From Euborellia annulipes (taxonomy: Eukaryota; Arthropoda; Insecta; Dermaptera; Anisolabididae), in contig JAKCPI010006305.1 of NCBI GenBank assembly GCA_023213315.1, positions 62,001-126,000 of the forward strand: DNA of 64,000 nucleotides. Direction: 5' to 3'. The notes beneath the pieces are model-generated. The model saw only the letters and a list, made by a program, of their open reading frames with translations. It was not told the DNA's origin and searched no databases. Below are positions 24,245 to 35,324 of this stretch, piece by piece. The translations under genes and the position numbers were made by a program. Positions within the stretch are counted from its first letter, which is position 1; each line of letters opens with the position of its first letter.

Positions 24245-25205
24245 TCTTCAATTCAAGATGTTCCTTTCTCGGCTCTCTGTGTTGAATTTAGGTGGTAGGT
24301 TTTCAAATTTTACTTTCTCTTACCTCTATATATATGTTAATATATATAGAGAGGGAAGTATTGGATTCATGTCAAAAATTCGATGTCGAGATTTTGATGG
24401 ATATACACGTTTTGAGATCTCCTGAATCCAAAAAGTGGTTTTCGCGACATGGTCTGTCTGTGTCTGTCTGTCTGTCTGTCTGTGAACAAAATATCTCAAT
24501 AACGGAAAGAGCTAGGAGGTTGAAATTTTATATTTAAGTTAGGCACCCCCCATGGGACGTGACACGAAGCTTTTGAACAAAATCGACCTAAGAGTACTAG
24601 TACTTTACTCATGCACTTTTTCAGTTTTTTTCGATTTTCTCAAAATTCGCTCCAACGATTTTTTTTTAAATTCAAAAATCAATTATTTTTTAGATGCTCT
24701 TTAAAATGTATATTCTCATTTTGTGATTGAAATCTTCTGAAGACCACTTTACTCTTGTACTCCACAAAAAAGATAGGAGAAATGGTTGCCATGGTAACAA
24801 AATATAAATATTTTGTCATACTTATAAATTTTACATCTTGAAAATCGAATGTACCCTACTGTCGGAAACTAAATACATGTCGACACAAAAAATCTGGTGA
24901 GACAAGCACAGTACACAACTTTCGATTACCGAAGGTAAGAGAAAGTTGTGTGCTGCGCCAGTCACCAGATTTTTTAATAAACTTTTTGAATTTTATTAAC
25001 AGAGGTTTTTTATTAGGTTGATTTACAATGTGTTTCGGCTTTCCCCATCTTGCAAGAGGCTCTGTGAACGGCCCACATTGTAAAACAAACCTAATAAAAA
25101 ACCTCTGTTAATAAAATTCAAAAAATTTTATTAAAAATTTGAAAACCTACCAACTAAATTCAACCAAGAGAGGCGAGAAAGGAACATCTTGAATTGAAGA
25201 TTAAA
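24245..25205. repeat. Older inverted repeat split by an E copy and enclosing an inner hairpin
   Basis: CTTCAATTCAAGATGTTCCT at 24246 and its reverse complement at 25183 are the outer arms. An inner pair (24980-25024 with 25085-25128) contains AACAGAGGTTTTTTATTAGG and its reverse complement. The inner loop has a hammerhead-like remnant with CCGAAAC on the minus strand. Confidence 0.75.
24308..24975 (+). mobile_element. Family E copy, nearly full length
   Basis: Contains every block of the family: the 5' hairpin, (CTGT)n, AGAGTACTAGTACTTTACTC, a block containing GGTTGCCATGGTAAC, and the 3' hairpin with complementary halves around GATTACCGAAGG. It interrupts an older inverted repeat (24245-24307 with 25139-25205). 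Confidence 0.82.
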
Positions 25206-26129
25206 TTCTACCTGCCCAGGATCTGTAAATTTTAAATTTAGGTTTCTTTTTAGGCTGAAAATCTTGTTCCAGTCGGTACCTAATTTTTCAAGTCTCATGA
25301 TGGCTAAAAACGCAGATTTTAGTGCCTAATTTTCAAAAAAATTTTCAATACCCCCGAAAGTCACCTATCCGGATCTCAATAAATTATGGTAACCCTATGG
25401 CCATTAACACTGATACCTAGCCACATTTTATTAAAATAAATTTTATCTCTCATAATTGGAAGAGACCCAGTGGCCATTAGATCATGAAGTAAGAACTTTA
25501 CCTCTGCTCTAACGTTTTCCTATTCCTTAAATTGTTTGAGATAAAAACCTAATCTGAAGAAAGAACAATAAAATTCTCGTTTAGGATTTTACAATCTTAA
25601 TCTGAGGTAATTTTTTTTTTATTTTTACCTCATAGTGTTTATCTTCTCAAAATAGTTGAAATGTATTCTAAAACTTCATTTGAATAAAGTTCTACACACT
25701 AATTAGTAATTATTTCTCAATGATCCACTTGGTGTGCAAAACACATTTAACGACAACGATACTGCCAAGCAGAAATTGCTACTATTTTGGATACTCATTC
25801 TTAATTAATTCTATTATCATTCCAGTCCATTTCATTCATATCTTTTTGGAAACCAAGAAATTTTAAAATTTAAATTTTATATATTTAAAATGTAAATGAA
25901 ATGGAATTTAATATAGACAGAAGAAGAAAAGAATAAACTAAAAAAATGATAAAATGTTTCCAATTTTCCGTCTAATTTAATCTTATTTGCATTTTTTTTA
26001 TTTAATAGTATTAAATTTATTAAAGATAATATAATTAAATGATATGGTTGAACACCTATTTGTTCAAAGGGCAGAAAGGTTAGCTTTTAGGAAACCTTTA
26101 AAGAAGATGAACAAGAAATTAAAACGTTG
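25206..26129. other. AT-rich non-coding stretch
   Basis: Nothing recognised upstream of the PLE tail. Confidence 0.5.
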
Positions 26130-26165
26130 GAGGTATTTTCAGGCCAATTTTTATTACCACTATAT

Positions 26166-26208
26166 AGTCGACGTTTCGGGAGACTAAACGCCTCCCTTCA
26201 TCAGGACT
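26166..26208 (-). ncRNA. Hammerhead ribozyme motif of the Penelope-like element
   Basis: On the minus strand the core box CUGAUGA (26198-26204) is followed by one extra A, then stem II GGGAG/CUCCC with a 9-nt loop, then GAAA (26174-26177). Stem III is only the palindrome ACGU with no loop, followed by the cleavage-site C (26170). Stem I is AGUC/GACU. A loopless palindromic stem III cannot close within one molecule but can pair between two. PLE hammerheads have been proposed to work as such dimers. The position behind the PLE ORF supports the assignment. Confidence 0.82.
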
Positions 26209-26740
26209 CTAAACATTCAAAAAAAGGCAAACATACAGCTTAGTTAACAATGGACAATGAACAGTTTTTTTTTTTTTTTTTTCACATACATCCTTACAAC
26301 AATAGTTCGCTACTTACAATGTGGTTTTAAGCAATCAACCCTCACTGGTTTAGTCATAAGAGAATAATATATAGTCCAACTTCGCCTGCTGTTGATAGAA
26401 AGGCATTCATGAGGCGAGTTCTCAATATAATGAAATTTTTTTTTTTTTTTTTCAATTACTTTTATTTCATTAACCCATGCCAAACTAACTAATCTCCTTT
26501 TACGAAGAAATTTCTTTTTTTAATATTTTATTCGAAAATTAAGCGAAATTGGACTATGAACACAAAAAATAATAAAAATAAAAATTTTATAAACAAGTTT
26601 TACATTCTTTTTTTTTTTTTTTTTTTTCCCCTTCTTTTATGACATTTCGATATCACGAAAATGCAACAAAAATGACGTTTCGAAAAAAACAGATATTAAT
26701 TAAATCTTATGAGTAATGAGGACTCAACTATGGCCAATTA

Positions 26741-27709
26741 TTACAATAATTGTCTTTGCAAAATATTATTATAAAGTGTGCTCAAGTTGTTAGTGTCACA
26801 TTGTTTGTTGATAGAAATCAGCCTGTATTTAATTATATTGCACATTTCTAGCGTTAATAAAATGTTGTTGTTTTCCTCGCTCACCAATATTTTAACGTTA
26901 TTATAATCAAATTGATGGCCATAATCCAAAGAATGCTCAGCTAGGGCTGTGGCTGGCTCTCCTTTTCTAATGTCATATTGATGTTGATATAATCTTTTCG
27001 ATAATTTTTGTTTAGTTTTACCGATATACGCTTTCTCAACACACTCCAAACAATTCAACATATATACCACCCCTGAGCGATCATAAATAGGGATTTTATC
27101 CAAATTATTGAAAAAATGGCCCAAATTGTTGTTAGATTTTCCCGAAAGTATGACATTGACCTGGTCGTTCTTAAAATATTTCTTAAAACTATTATTTAAA
27201 CACCTACTGATGTTTTCAAAAAGATTTTCAACATAGGTCAACTTGAAATAGATATTAGTTATTTCTTTACTTGCAGGGCTAGGACGCGAAAAATTATTTC
27301 GTTTTGAAATAAATTTTTTCACGATATTGTTAACAACTCTATTAGGGTAGCCATTGTCATTTAAAGTCCTTTTTAATTCTTTAACGTTCTTGTCCCAAAA
27401 CTCTTCGTCAGCTAGATTGTAAATCCTGTATAACATCCCAGATATCAAGTTAGATTTATGTTTAAACGGGTTGCTTGAGTGGTAATTAAGCAATCTACCT
27501 GAGTTAATTTCTTTCCTATACCAATCAATTTTTAAGTTACCGTCCTGTCTGATAATTTTCAAATCCAAAAAATTAATACAATTATTCTGTTCTCTCTCAA
27601 TCGTGAATTTCAACAGGGGATGAAAACTATTTAATTTGCCCAAAATCGTGTCAACCTTGTCTGCTTTCACCAAACTTAGTATATCATCAATGTATCTGAT
27701 AAAAAACAT
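26741..27709 (-). CDS. Penelope-like polyprotein C-terminal part: RT end plus GIY-YIG endonuclease
   Basis: The open frame has 322 residues and no internal stop. Residues 4-11 (IRYIDDIL) are the YxDD catalytic motif of the reverse transcriptase palm, and INFLDLKI around residue 45 is a downstream RT block. Residues 213-230 carry a GIY-YIG signature (GVVYML, then AYIGKT). Two cysteines (220, 223) sit between the two halves, and histidines 259 and 265 follow; the CCHH pattern linked to GIY-YIG is known from PLEs. Arg239 and Glu288 are plausible nuclease active-site residues. The element copies itself by target-primed reverse transcription. The listed start is only the first ATG of the surviving frame and probably not the true start: fingers and most of the palm are lost. 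The frame is intact from the YxDD onward, suggesting fairly recent insertion. Confidence 0.92.
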   Translation of the reverse strand: MFFIRYIDDILSLVKADKVDTILGKLNSFHPLLKFTIEREQNNCINFLDLKIIRQDGNLKIDWYRKEINSGRLLNYHSSNPFKHKSNLISGMLYRIYNLADEEFWDKNVKELKRTLNDNGYPNRVVNNIVKKFISKRNNFSRPSPASKEITNIYFKLTYVENLFENISRCLNNSFKKYFKNDQVNVILSGKSNNNLGHFFNNLDKIPIYDRSGVVYMLNCLECVEKAYIGKTKQKLSKRLYQHQYDIRKGEPATALAEHSLDYGHQFDYNNVKILVSEENNNILLTLEMCNIIKYRLISINKQCDTNNLSTLYNNILQRQLL

Positions 27710-28349
27710 TATATCACCTTTAAAGAAGACTCATTATGTTGATAAAACGATCCCTCACCCTCCTTCTTTTTATCATTCCCCTTAAAGAAGGTGAATGTTG
27801 AATAAGGCTGGGAAAATGCAATCGACCTCGATGACGTTCTCCTCATCCTCTTCATCGTCTTCGTCTTCGACGAAGAAAACAAAGCAACGAACAAAAGCCT
27901 TCTCTTGTGAGCGCCATTGCTAAAGTTGCAAATAAATAGATCAGCACTTTAAAGAGAGAGACCGTCCTAAAAAAAAACTCTATTTCCAAATTAGGTCATT
28001 CGTTTTGAGTGAATTAAATTAATTTTTATTTAATGAGGCGGAGATTTATTATCACTTTTACTTTTAACTTAATCTCTATATATTAGTAAGAGAAAGTAAA
28101 AATTGAACTAATAAATATCCATATACACGTATTATATAGATGGATACTTTTCTTACCCTCATTCACAAATAAAGTCTCCTTGAATCCCTAAAAAAGGGAA
28201 TTTCCGCACATTCACTCATCAGATGGAGATGTGGGATTAAAAGAAAAAGAAAAAATGAATAATTAATGAAATGTATTTTAAAAATTCAATTTTACTTTCT
28301 TTTACTTTCTCTCGCCTCTATATATATGTTAATATATATTCAGTCCAGG

Positions 28350-28925
28350 CAGTTGATCAGGGGGTTAGGGTGTCCTGGGATCTTGGCGTGGTTTCCATCT
28401 TTGGTTTATGTACTCTTTTAGTGACTCTATCTCTAGTGTTTCTCTTATGATGGCGTTATTGATACCTGGTGGGGGATTTGCTATCTCTCTTAGCGATTTG
28501 TTTTCTACTCTCTCTAAGAGGTTGATGGTACATTTTGATGCATGCCGCCACCAAATTGGGAAGCCGTAGATTAGTCTTGATCTGACCATAGTTGTATACA
28601 GTATAAAAGGATTTTTGAGTCGATGTTGGGTTTATTTCGTCTTCCCGTTAAAAGCCAGAGAGTGTTCGCCGCAATGCGACCGTTCAAGTGCTCTTTCCAT
28701 TTTTGCTTCCCATCCAGATATACTATTTTATACGCCTAGATATTTTGCTTGTGAGACTAATTTAGTTGAGTCCCATCAAATTTTATTTTCTAACTAAGGT
28801 TCCTCTTCTTATTGGTGAAAAGGATGACTTCTGCCTTCTCTTTGTTTAGGCCTAGCCTCCATTCTTCGAACTACTTTTATATTTTCTGCAAATCCTGCTG
28901 TAGTCTTCTTGTCAGGCAGTGTGCA
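28350..28925 (-). pseudogene. Non-LTR retrotransposon (Jockey-like LINE) reverse transcriptase fragment
   Basis: Read on the minus strand, about 190 codons with several in-frame stops contain a LINE reverse transcriptase C-terminal part. Recognisable pieces are WRLGLNKEKAEVILFTNKK, a following KIKFDG, AKYLGV, and then an open stretch of 74 residues (28365-28589) with SRLIYGFPIW, LLERVENKSLREI and NNAIIRETLEI. This order is usual for the thumb-side end of Jockey/CR1-type RTs. The 5' part is missing beyond about 28925, and the right half carries stops and probably frameshifts. It is a dead insertion next to a piece of the family E terminal hairpin (28291-28345). Confidence 0.8.
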
Positions 28926-30060
28926 TGCTTATTAATTTAATTTCAATTCAAGGGTCAACTTGTATTTGTAGTCGGCGCTGATTTGCTCGAGAGTTGAGTC
29001 TTGAGCTTTCTCAACCAAATCAATATTTTTAAAATTATTAAATCATCTTTTTTATTGCTGAAGAAAAAAGTTTTTTATTACAAGGCAATATGTCCGACGG
29101 CTAATCATTTTGGTTGCCTAAGCTTAAGGTTCCATTTTCGAACTCAACAAGCTCTAATGGTTTGAGGGAATCGCTGGTAAAGGCTATTCAGTAAATAATT
29201 TTTAATATAGCCTAATTATAAAATAAATTAAGAAAACACGATGGCGAAGATATTTCTTAATAAATTCAAACAGTATATGACCACAATAACTAAACTTAAA
29301 ATTAGTCCTAATTTTACAGGAAATTAGTTTTCCGGAATTCTTCCTTTATACATTTTTTTTTTTTTTTTGTCTTTTAATATTATTAATTTCGCTTTGCAAG
29401 AGTTAATTAGTTGAGTTTAATTTTCGTCCCTTGAGCCGTGCTATCGCTAATGTGTTGATAAGTCCCATGTGTATGTAAAGGGGGTGGGGGTGGAGTTGGG
29501 ACAACGGTGGTAGAGGTGCGCCTCTTTTGATGGAGGTGGTTTTGCATGTGGCTGAATTTAAGAGGATAACGAGCCTCGAGCCAAGATAAGCCAAGTTTAT
29601 TACATCTGGAGCAGAGAGCTTGCCAAATGATCACCGGAAGAATTATGAACGATAAGAGAGAGAGAGAACAAAGAGAAAAAAAAACAGAACGAAAAGAATA
29701 CTTCACTTTAATCTGTTTTATTCCTATTATTCTTTCTAGAGAACATAACTAGAGAAAAAATTTTAGGATTCATAAAAAGAGGAAAAATATTTTAAGAAAC
29801 CTTTAGGATATTTTAATTTTCTAAGATTTACGTTTGCCCAGTATTTCTCCCCGCGGATTTCCAAGGCCGGTTGCTTCACATCTAATTAATTAGCTTCCCT
29901 CGGATAGCCTAGTTGACTATGACTTCGAGACTTCAGTTCTAGTTTAAGCTAATCTTATAATTAAATAAGATGCCAGATCTTAGTTCACTAGCTAAGACCC
30001 CCAAAGTTCAATATAAGGCCCCCCTTCCCCGAGCTACGCCACTGTCTGCCACAAACAATA
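28926..30060. other. Non-coding stretch with a less AT-rich part at 29400-29700
   Basis: The 99-codon minus frame starting at 29706 has a hydrophobic start but continues into low-complexity proline and histidine. No family recognised. Confidence 0.4.
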
Positions 30061-30064
30061 TTAA

Positions 30065-30300
30065 TTGGGCCCTGTTACTCATTAGTGTGTCAAGCGCCAG
30101 CTACCGAGATTTGAGAAAATTAACATTAAAGTTTTTTGTTTTCATTGGATTATATATAATTTTTTTTGTCAATTGTGCAAGTAACATTAAATATAAATTT
30201 TTTCAGGACATATTTCATAAAAAAAAAAAAACAATATTCCGTGCTTAACTCAATTTTTAATTTTTTGGCGCTTGACACACTAATGCGTAACAGGGTCCAA
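30065..30300. mobile_element. TTAA-flanked MITE, type C
   Basis: TIRs of about 35 bp, starting TTGGGCCCTGTTAC and ending GTAACAGGGTCCAA, both containing TTAGTGTGTCAAGCGCCA or its reverse. TTAA on both sides (30061-30064, 30301-30304). Confidence 0.87.
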
Positions 30301-30304
30301 TTAA

Positions 30305-31399
30305 GGATCTCTTAGATCTGGAGAAACATAAAATGACCATTTATTAATATTTATGTTCTTTTAATATGTATTTACTTTGTTTAAATCGAATTTTATGAAT
30401 TAATACTTTTTATACAACTCATATACTCCAACCATAGTTTTGGCTAAAATTAACATATAATCGCTCAAAAAACCACTGTTATTCTATGACAATCTTAAAA
30501 TTCATATCTTAGTGATTTGTGAGTAATTTAAAAAAAAATGACGTTATTATCTAGATCGACTTTGACCTAAAAGTGAATTTGAACATTGTTGCAAAAATTT
30601 GATTAAAAACTGATTTCTGGTAGTTTTTTTTTTTTTTTTAGGGGGGATTAATTAATGATTAATTTATTTTTTTTTCTAATCTGCATTTCTTTCTGAATAT
30701 TGCAGTACAAATTTCAGCTTGTTATGTTGAAAACAAAGGGAGTTATGATTTATTTTCTAAAAAATATCCCTTCAACATCTAGGAGTCTTGAAAGTCTTCC
30801 CAAGCTTCCAAATTTAAGATTTTTTTTCTCAAAAAGTATTACGAATATGGTAATATAATTTTGGATTCTTACTAAGGATGGTAAACGCAACAAATAAAAA
30901 AAATTTCATCCAAATCTGAGATGGTGGGATACATTGCTGGATGATTTAACATTGATTGAAAGACCCTGGTGACAATGTTACAACTATTTTTCTCTTTATT
31001 TAATCAACCTTTACTTCCATCTTTTAAGAATATCACTTTCGATTAACTACTAGGTAAAATTTAATTGCCTTTCAATATTTTTTTTGTTTTTACTATTACT
31101 TCTATTGTTTTACTTTTTACACGTATAATTGCAATTCTACTCTTTCCAGAATGGACTTTTTTTTACCCAAAACCATTAAGATAGAAAAATTTAAAAAAAA
31201 TCTAATTCTAAAATTCTTTCCTTGATTAAAACCATTTTAGATAAATATTAATATTATTCCTATAAAGGGCTTATCTTTTATACGTTATTGTTCAATTTAA
31301 ATTAAAATTGAACAAAAACATTTATAGATTAAAAAAAAAAAAAAAAAATAGAATATTTTATTAATAGAATTTGTAGAAAAATTTTTTTAAATTCCAATC
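30305..31399. other. AT-rich non-coding stretch
   Basis: Poly-A at 31331-31348. Nothing else recognised. Confidence 0.5.
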
Positions 31400-31570
31400 C
31401 TATTTTACGAGAACACTTTCAATTTTATATTCGCCAACCGGCAAAGCAGCAGCAACAGCAGAGATGGTAATCATAGGACCCCTTTGAGTTGTTCCAGCTA
31501 AAGGGCCGAACCCTTTCTGCACGTTAAAGATTGCTCCTCTGGTTGCCTTCGTAAAAGCCAAACTAAACCT
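31400..31570 (-). CDS. Possible C-terminal coding exon of an unrecognised protein
   Basis: After a possible acceptor (ATTTTTTAG at about 31571) the minus strand reads about 56 residues ending in a TAG stop, including FNVQKGFGPLAGTTQRGP and LPVGEYKIESVLVK. The segment is GC-richer than its surroundings. An AATAAA follows the stop by about 35 nt. The ending GxYxIxSVL faintly recalls the C-terminal strand of GM2-activator/ML-type lipid-binding proteins, but that is only a suggestion. The upstream side abuts the terminal hairpin of a family E element, which would supply the acceptor tract, so this could be the surviving end of a broken gene. Confidence 0.4.
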   Translation of the reverse strand, partial: RFSLAFTKATRGAIFNVQKGFGPLAGTTQRGPMITISAVAAALPVGEYKIESVLVK

Positions 31571-32268
31571 AAAAAATCTGGTGTGACTGGCGCACAGCAC
31601 ACAACTTTCTCTTACCTTCGGTAATCGAAAGTTGTGTACTGTGCTTGTCACACCAGATTTTTTGTGTCGACATGTATTTAGTTTCCGACAGTAGGGTACA
31701 ATTGAATTCAAGATGTAAAATTTATAAATATGGGAAAATATTTATATTTTGATACCATGGCAACCATTTCTCCTATCTTTTCTATGGAGTACAAGAGTAA
31801 AGTGGTCTTCAGAAGATTTCAATCACAAAATGAGAATATACATTTTATAGAGAATCTAAAAAATAATTGATTTTTGAATTAAAAAAAAAAATCGTTGGAG
31901 CAAATTTTGAGAAAATCGAAAAAAACTGAAAAAGTACATCAGTAAAGTACTAGTACTCTTTGGCCGATTTTGATTAAAAGCTTATTTTTCCGGTCCCGGG
32001 GGGGTGTTTAACTTAAATATAAAATTTCAACCTCATAGCTCAATTCCTTCATGCTTAAAATTGAACACAGACACACACACAGCACACACACACACACACA
32101 CACACACCCACCCACAGACAGACCATGTCGCGAAAACCACTTTTTTGGATTCAGGGGACCTCAAAACGTGAAGATCCATCAAAATCTCGACATCGAATTT
32201 TTGACATGAAACCAATACTTTCTCTCTATATATATATTACATATATACATAGGTAAGAGAAAGTAAAA
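31571..32268 (-). mobile_element. Family E copy, nearly full length
   Basis: The minus-strand copy has both terminal hairpins. The 3' hairpin arms (31576-31612 and 31620-31662) are close reverse complements. A GT/TG microsatellite lies at 32065-32120. Confidence 0.82.
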
Positions 32269-32345
32269 AATAAAAAACTTACCTTTTTGACTCAACATTT
32301 GAATAGGATTTTGCGAGGTCCTTTTAATTAAAATAGGTTATATAC

Positions 32346-33359
32346 ATAGGCGTAGCCAGAAATTTTTGATGGGGGGGGTTTAGGATTGTTTCTCCCCCCC
32401 CCCCCGACTAATGGGGGCAGTATAGGGCGTCTAATGAAATATACTTCGCTTCGCCCCCCTCCTGGACCCCCTCGAGGTGGCTCGGGCCCGCCCTTTCTTA
32501 ATTAAGTGCAGCAATTTTTCAATCAACTCGTATCAGGCAATAAATGAAGCAAATCTCTTAATTTTATGTATATGGGCCTAAGATACCGGGGTGTCTCTCT
32601 ATGTGTTTCTCTTAACCAGACACCTATCTCAGACCTCTTTAAGGTGTGCGTCTCGGGGTGCTAATTTTGGGACTTTCCAGCGGCCACAATTTTGAAGCTA
32701 TCGACCTCAAATTTTTTTAAATTAAAGCTATTTAAAATATCTACAACTTATAGAAGCCCTTTTTTTGATTTCCAAAAAAAAAAAAAATTTTTTTGATTAA
32801 TCGCATTAAATAAAAGATATTTTAAAAAAAGGAGCTCTATAAGTTGTAGATAATTAAATTAGTAATCATTGTGTTAAAAAATAATTAATTTTTTACCCTT
32901 AATTAATTAGCTGGAAGGTCTAAAATAAAATGCAATTTGTCCCTTATATTCCAATGGGGGAACACTAACGCCATCTCGTGCCGCCTCGAGTCAATCGTGT
33001 TTTAACGGTTTTCCGAGACGCGCACCTTAAGAAAAAAAAATAAAAAATTTATTTATATAATAATTTTTATTATTTTTCATTTGCGAGATTTAATCAATTT
33101 TAAGCGGCTTTAATTTTTTATAAAGCATAACAAAAATCAATTCTTTTCAATGGGAAAATTTCTTGAATTTTTTTGCGTTTTATTTAATTTTTTTTTTTTT
33201 AAGCTAGAGAAAATTATTATATTTTCTTTCTCTTACACTATATATGAAATATATAGAGAGAAAAAGTATTTTGCATTATAGAGCTTAAATATCTAGTCAT
33301 GGCTTGGGTCCAATGGGGGGGGTTTGAACCCCCAAAACCCCCCCCGTGGCTACGCCTAT
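32346..33359. mobile_element. G-tract TIR element with 10-bp duplication and nested inserts
   Basis: Ends ATAGGCGTAGCCA and TGGCTACGCCTAT; GGTTATATAC on both sides (32336-32345, 33360-33369). Inside are a TTAA-flanked MITE (32643-33026) and a solitary E-type terminal hairpin (33218-33275). Confidence 0.83.
32643..33026. mobile_element. TTAA-flanked MITE, type A, second copy
   Basis: Ends GGTGTGCGTCTCGG and CCGAGACGCGCACC with TTAA at 32639-32642 and 33027-33030. The TIRs match better than in the 8061 copy. Confidence 0.87.
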
Positions 33360-33674
33360 GGTTATATACAATCACTTATCCTTATTTGCAAGTACTTTGA
33401 CCTATAAGAAAAATTTTGCAATTTAAATATACGGTATGGGTGTGACTAAATTCAGATTTTGTCCATCACTAATTATATTAGGGATTTATTATACTTCCAG
33501 TTATGAGCTATGAAAATTTTTCTAAATTATATTTTACACCAATAGTGATGGGGTCAAATTGGCCTAAAATGCCGAAAATGTTGTTGATTATATAAATCGA
33601 AAAAACATTCAAATTTTAAATAGTAGAAAATAAAAGGCCGAGCAGCTATATTTATTTCTTGATTTAAGAACCCA

Positions 33675-33715
33675 CAGCGACATTTCGGACGACTATGCGA
33701 CCATCTTCATGGCTA
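33675..33715 (-). ncRNA. Degenerate hammerhead-like motif, left arm of foldback
   Basis: This is the inverted partner of the motif at 33775-33815. It has the same inserted A in the core, one mismatch in stem II (GGUCG against CGUCC) and AUGU instead of ACGU in stem III. Confidence 0.42.
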
Positions 33716-33774
33716 GAATCCAGACAACAGAAAAGAACTTAAGAACTTAAGAGGGTTTTCTGTTGACTGAACTC

Positions 33775-33815
33775 TAGCCATGAAGATGGTCGCATAGTCG
33801 ACCGAAACGTCGCTG
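33775..33815 (+). ncRNA. Degenerate hammerhead-like motif, right arm of foldback
   Basis: The core reads CAUGAAGA, one inserted A relative to CUGAAGA. An extra U, stem II GGUCG/CGACC, GAAA and the ACGU palindrome with C follow. Stem I AGC/GCU is short. Probably inactive because of the core insertion. Confidence 0.5.
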
Positions 33816-33871
33816 TGGGTTCTTAAATAAAGAAATAAATATAGGTGCTCGGCCTTTTATTTTCTACTAAG

Positions 33872-35223
33872 CTTACATATTGATTCAGCTATTCGCCTCG
33901 CTTACATATCAAATTTTAAAGTTGAAACAAAAACGTAAACAAGAAAATAACAGAAATCTTCACTAAAATTCGACACATAAATGTAAAATGGGGTCATGAA
34001 GGGGGAGAGGCATTTCCCTTCCTGTGGCGGAGATAACCTCTGGACAAATAGTTAGGATTTTACAGGCATTTGAGGCTAACATTTTCTTTTTATACAACTC
34101 ATGTACTCCAACCATTTGAAAACGAGGTTTTATGTGCACAATAATAACAATTGTAATTATGTTAGAATAATCCTTTATAATAATAATCTCCACTCGAATC
34201 CTCCAAAAAATCATAAAGGCAATCCTGCTAGTGGCATTGACTTTAAAACAATTTAGATGACTACAGATGTAATTTGGTTTTATTGTTGTTGAAATTCATC
34301 GATATTACTCGGCTTTCTAGACATCAAAATCGACTATTGGTTACTCTTAAAATTTCACAAAAACAGGAGATTTCTTGGCTTCTATTGCCAGTCTCCCCTC
34401 CCCCATAAATCATCTCCCAATTCACTTCATTGAACATGTATTTAACCTCTTCTGGTCAATCAGATTGCTATTATCTCGATTTACAATAAATCGATACAAA
34501 AAAAAAAAAAAAAAAAAGAAATAGAGAAAGAGCAAGTTGCAATTTCGACGAGAGGATATCGGAAATCCACTAAAATTACCTTTAGAAAATGAGGTCAACG
34601 AGATCTCTCTCTTTTAACCACCCACACTTAAACATATACTCTCTTTTATTTAACACTACTAATTACACTCTACTGATTTTTTTGTTTTTAATATTTCTAA
34701 TTAAAATATCGTATATGTAAAAAACGAAACTTGAAAATATTTTTAGAATGTACTATTACTATTATTGTACTTATATTTAAACTGATAACCGTTGACGATA
34801 ATTCTATATTTTTTTTTTTTGAAATTATAATTGTCTGTCTCCCCTTCTCAACAATAAGTAATACGTATATCGGTCGTTTACAGTTCTTAGAGCCAAACTA
34901 TTGTTTTGTTGCGTTTAATCCCAACTCAGCCAATCAAATTTTCCCATTCAGGCAAATGTCGGGAAATAATATAATGCATTCGGTACTAATTCCTCTCACA
35001 GTTAGTATCCGATCTACTGGATGCTTGAATCCTAAATAGACGCATATCTCTGGAATTTAACATCTCTCCTATTAGTTTATATACGTATTATACCATGGTA
35101 TTTCATTTAATTATTAACAACCACATACTTTTTCTTAATTAATATTAAATAATGTTTTAGTAAATTACATATATTTATCAAAAATTTATACGAGTAAAAA
35201 TTTGTTAAAAAAAAAAAAAAATA
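33872..35223. other. AT-rich non-coding stretch
   Basis: Poly-A at 34497-34517. No coding signal recognised. Confidence 0.5.
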
Positions 35224-35324
35224 CTTTAATGCAGTGGTCTCCAAACTTTATTTTACCACGCTTCCCTTATTTTACAAAATAATACAAACCTAAAGTTTTT
35301 ACTGCAAAAATTAATACATTAATA

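Larger units (their letters stand above)
26130..27735 (-). mobile_element. 5'-truncated Penelope-like retroelement with ribozyme-bearing tail
   Basis: The unit reads on the minus strand. It holds the end of a reverse transcriptase, a GIY-YIG endonuclease, about 530 bp of A/T-rich 3' sequence with homopolymer runs, and a hammerhead motif at 26166-26208. This order is typical of Penelope-like elements (PLEs), which end in ribozyme-bearing pseudo-LTRs. The 5' part of the reverse transcriptase is missing: upstream of the first conserved block the frame closes at a stop near 27730, and no further RT motif is seen. Exact ends and target-site duplication were not resolved. Confidence 0.85.
33619..33871. 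repeat. Foldback with paired hammerhead-like motifs
   Basis: Arms of about 110 bp (33619-33731, 33760-33871) are near-perfect reverse complements and each contains one hammerhead-like motif (33675-33715 minus, 33775-33815 plus). Confidence 0.88.

Noticed and set aside
28615..28797. Protein-coding frame on the + strand
   Set aside because: It is the opposite strand of the LINE reverse transcriptase fragment.
29407..29706. Secreted or membrane protein of 99 residues on the minus strand
   Set aside because: A hydrophobic start is followed by low-complexity proline/histidine; no splice or homology support.
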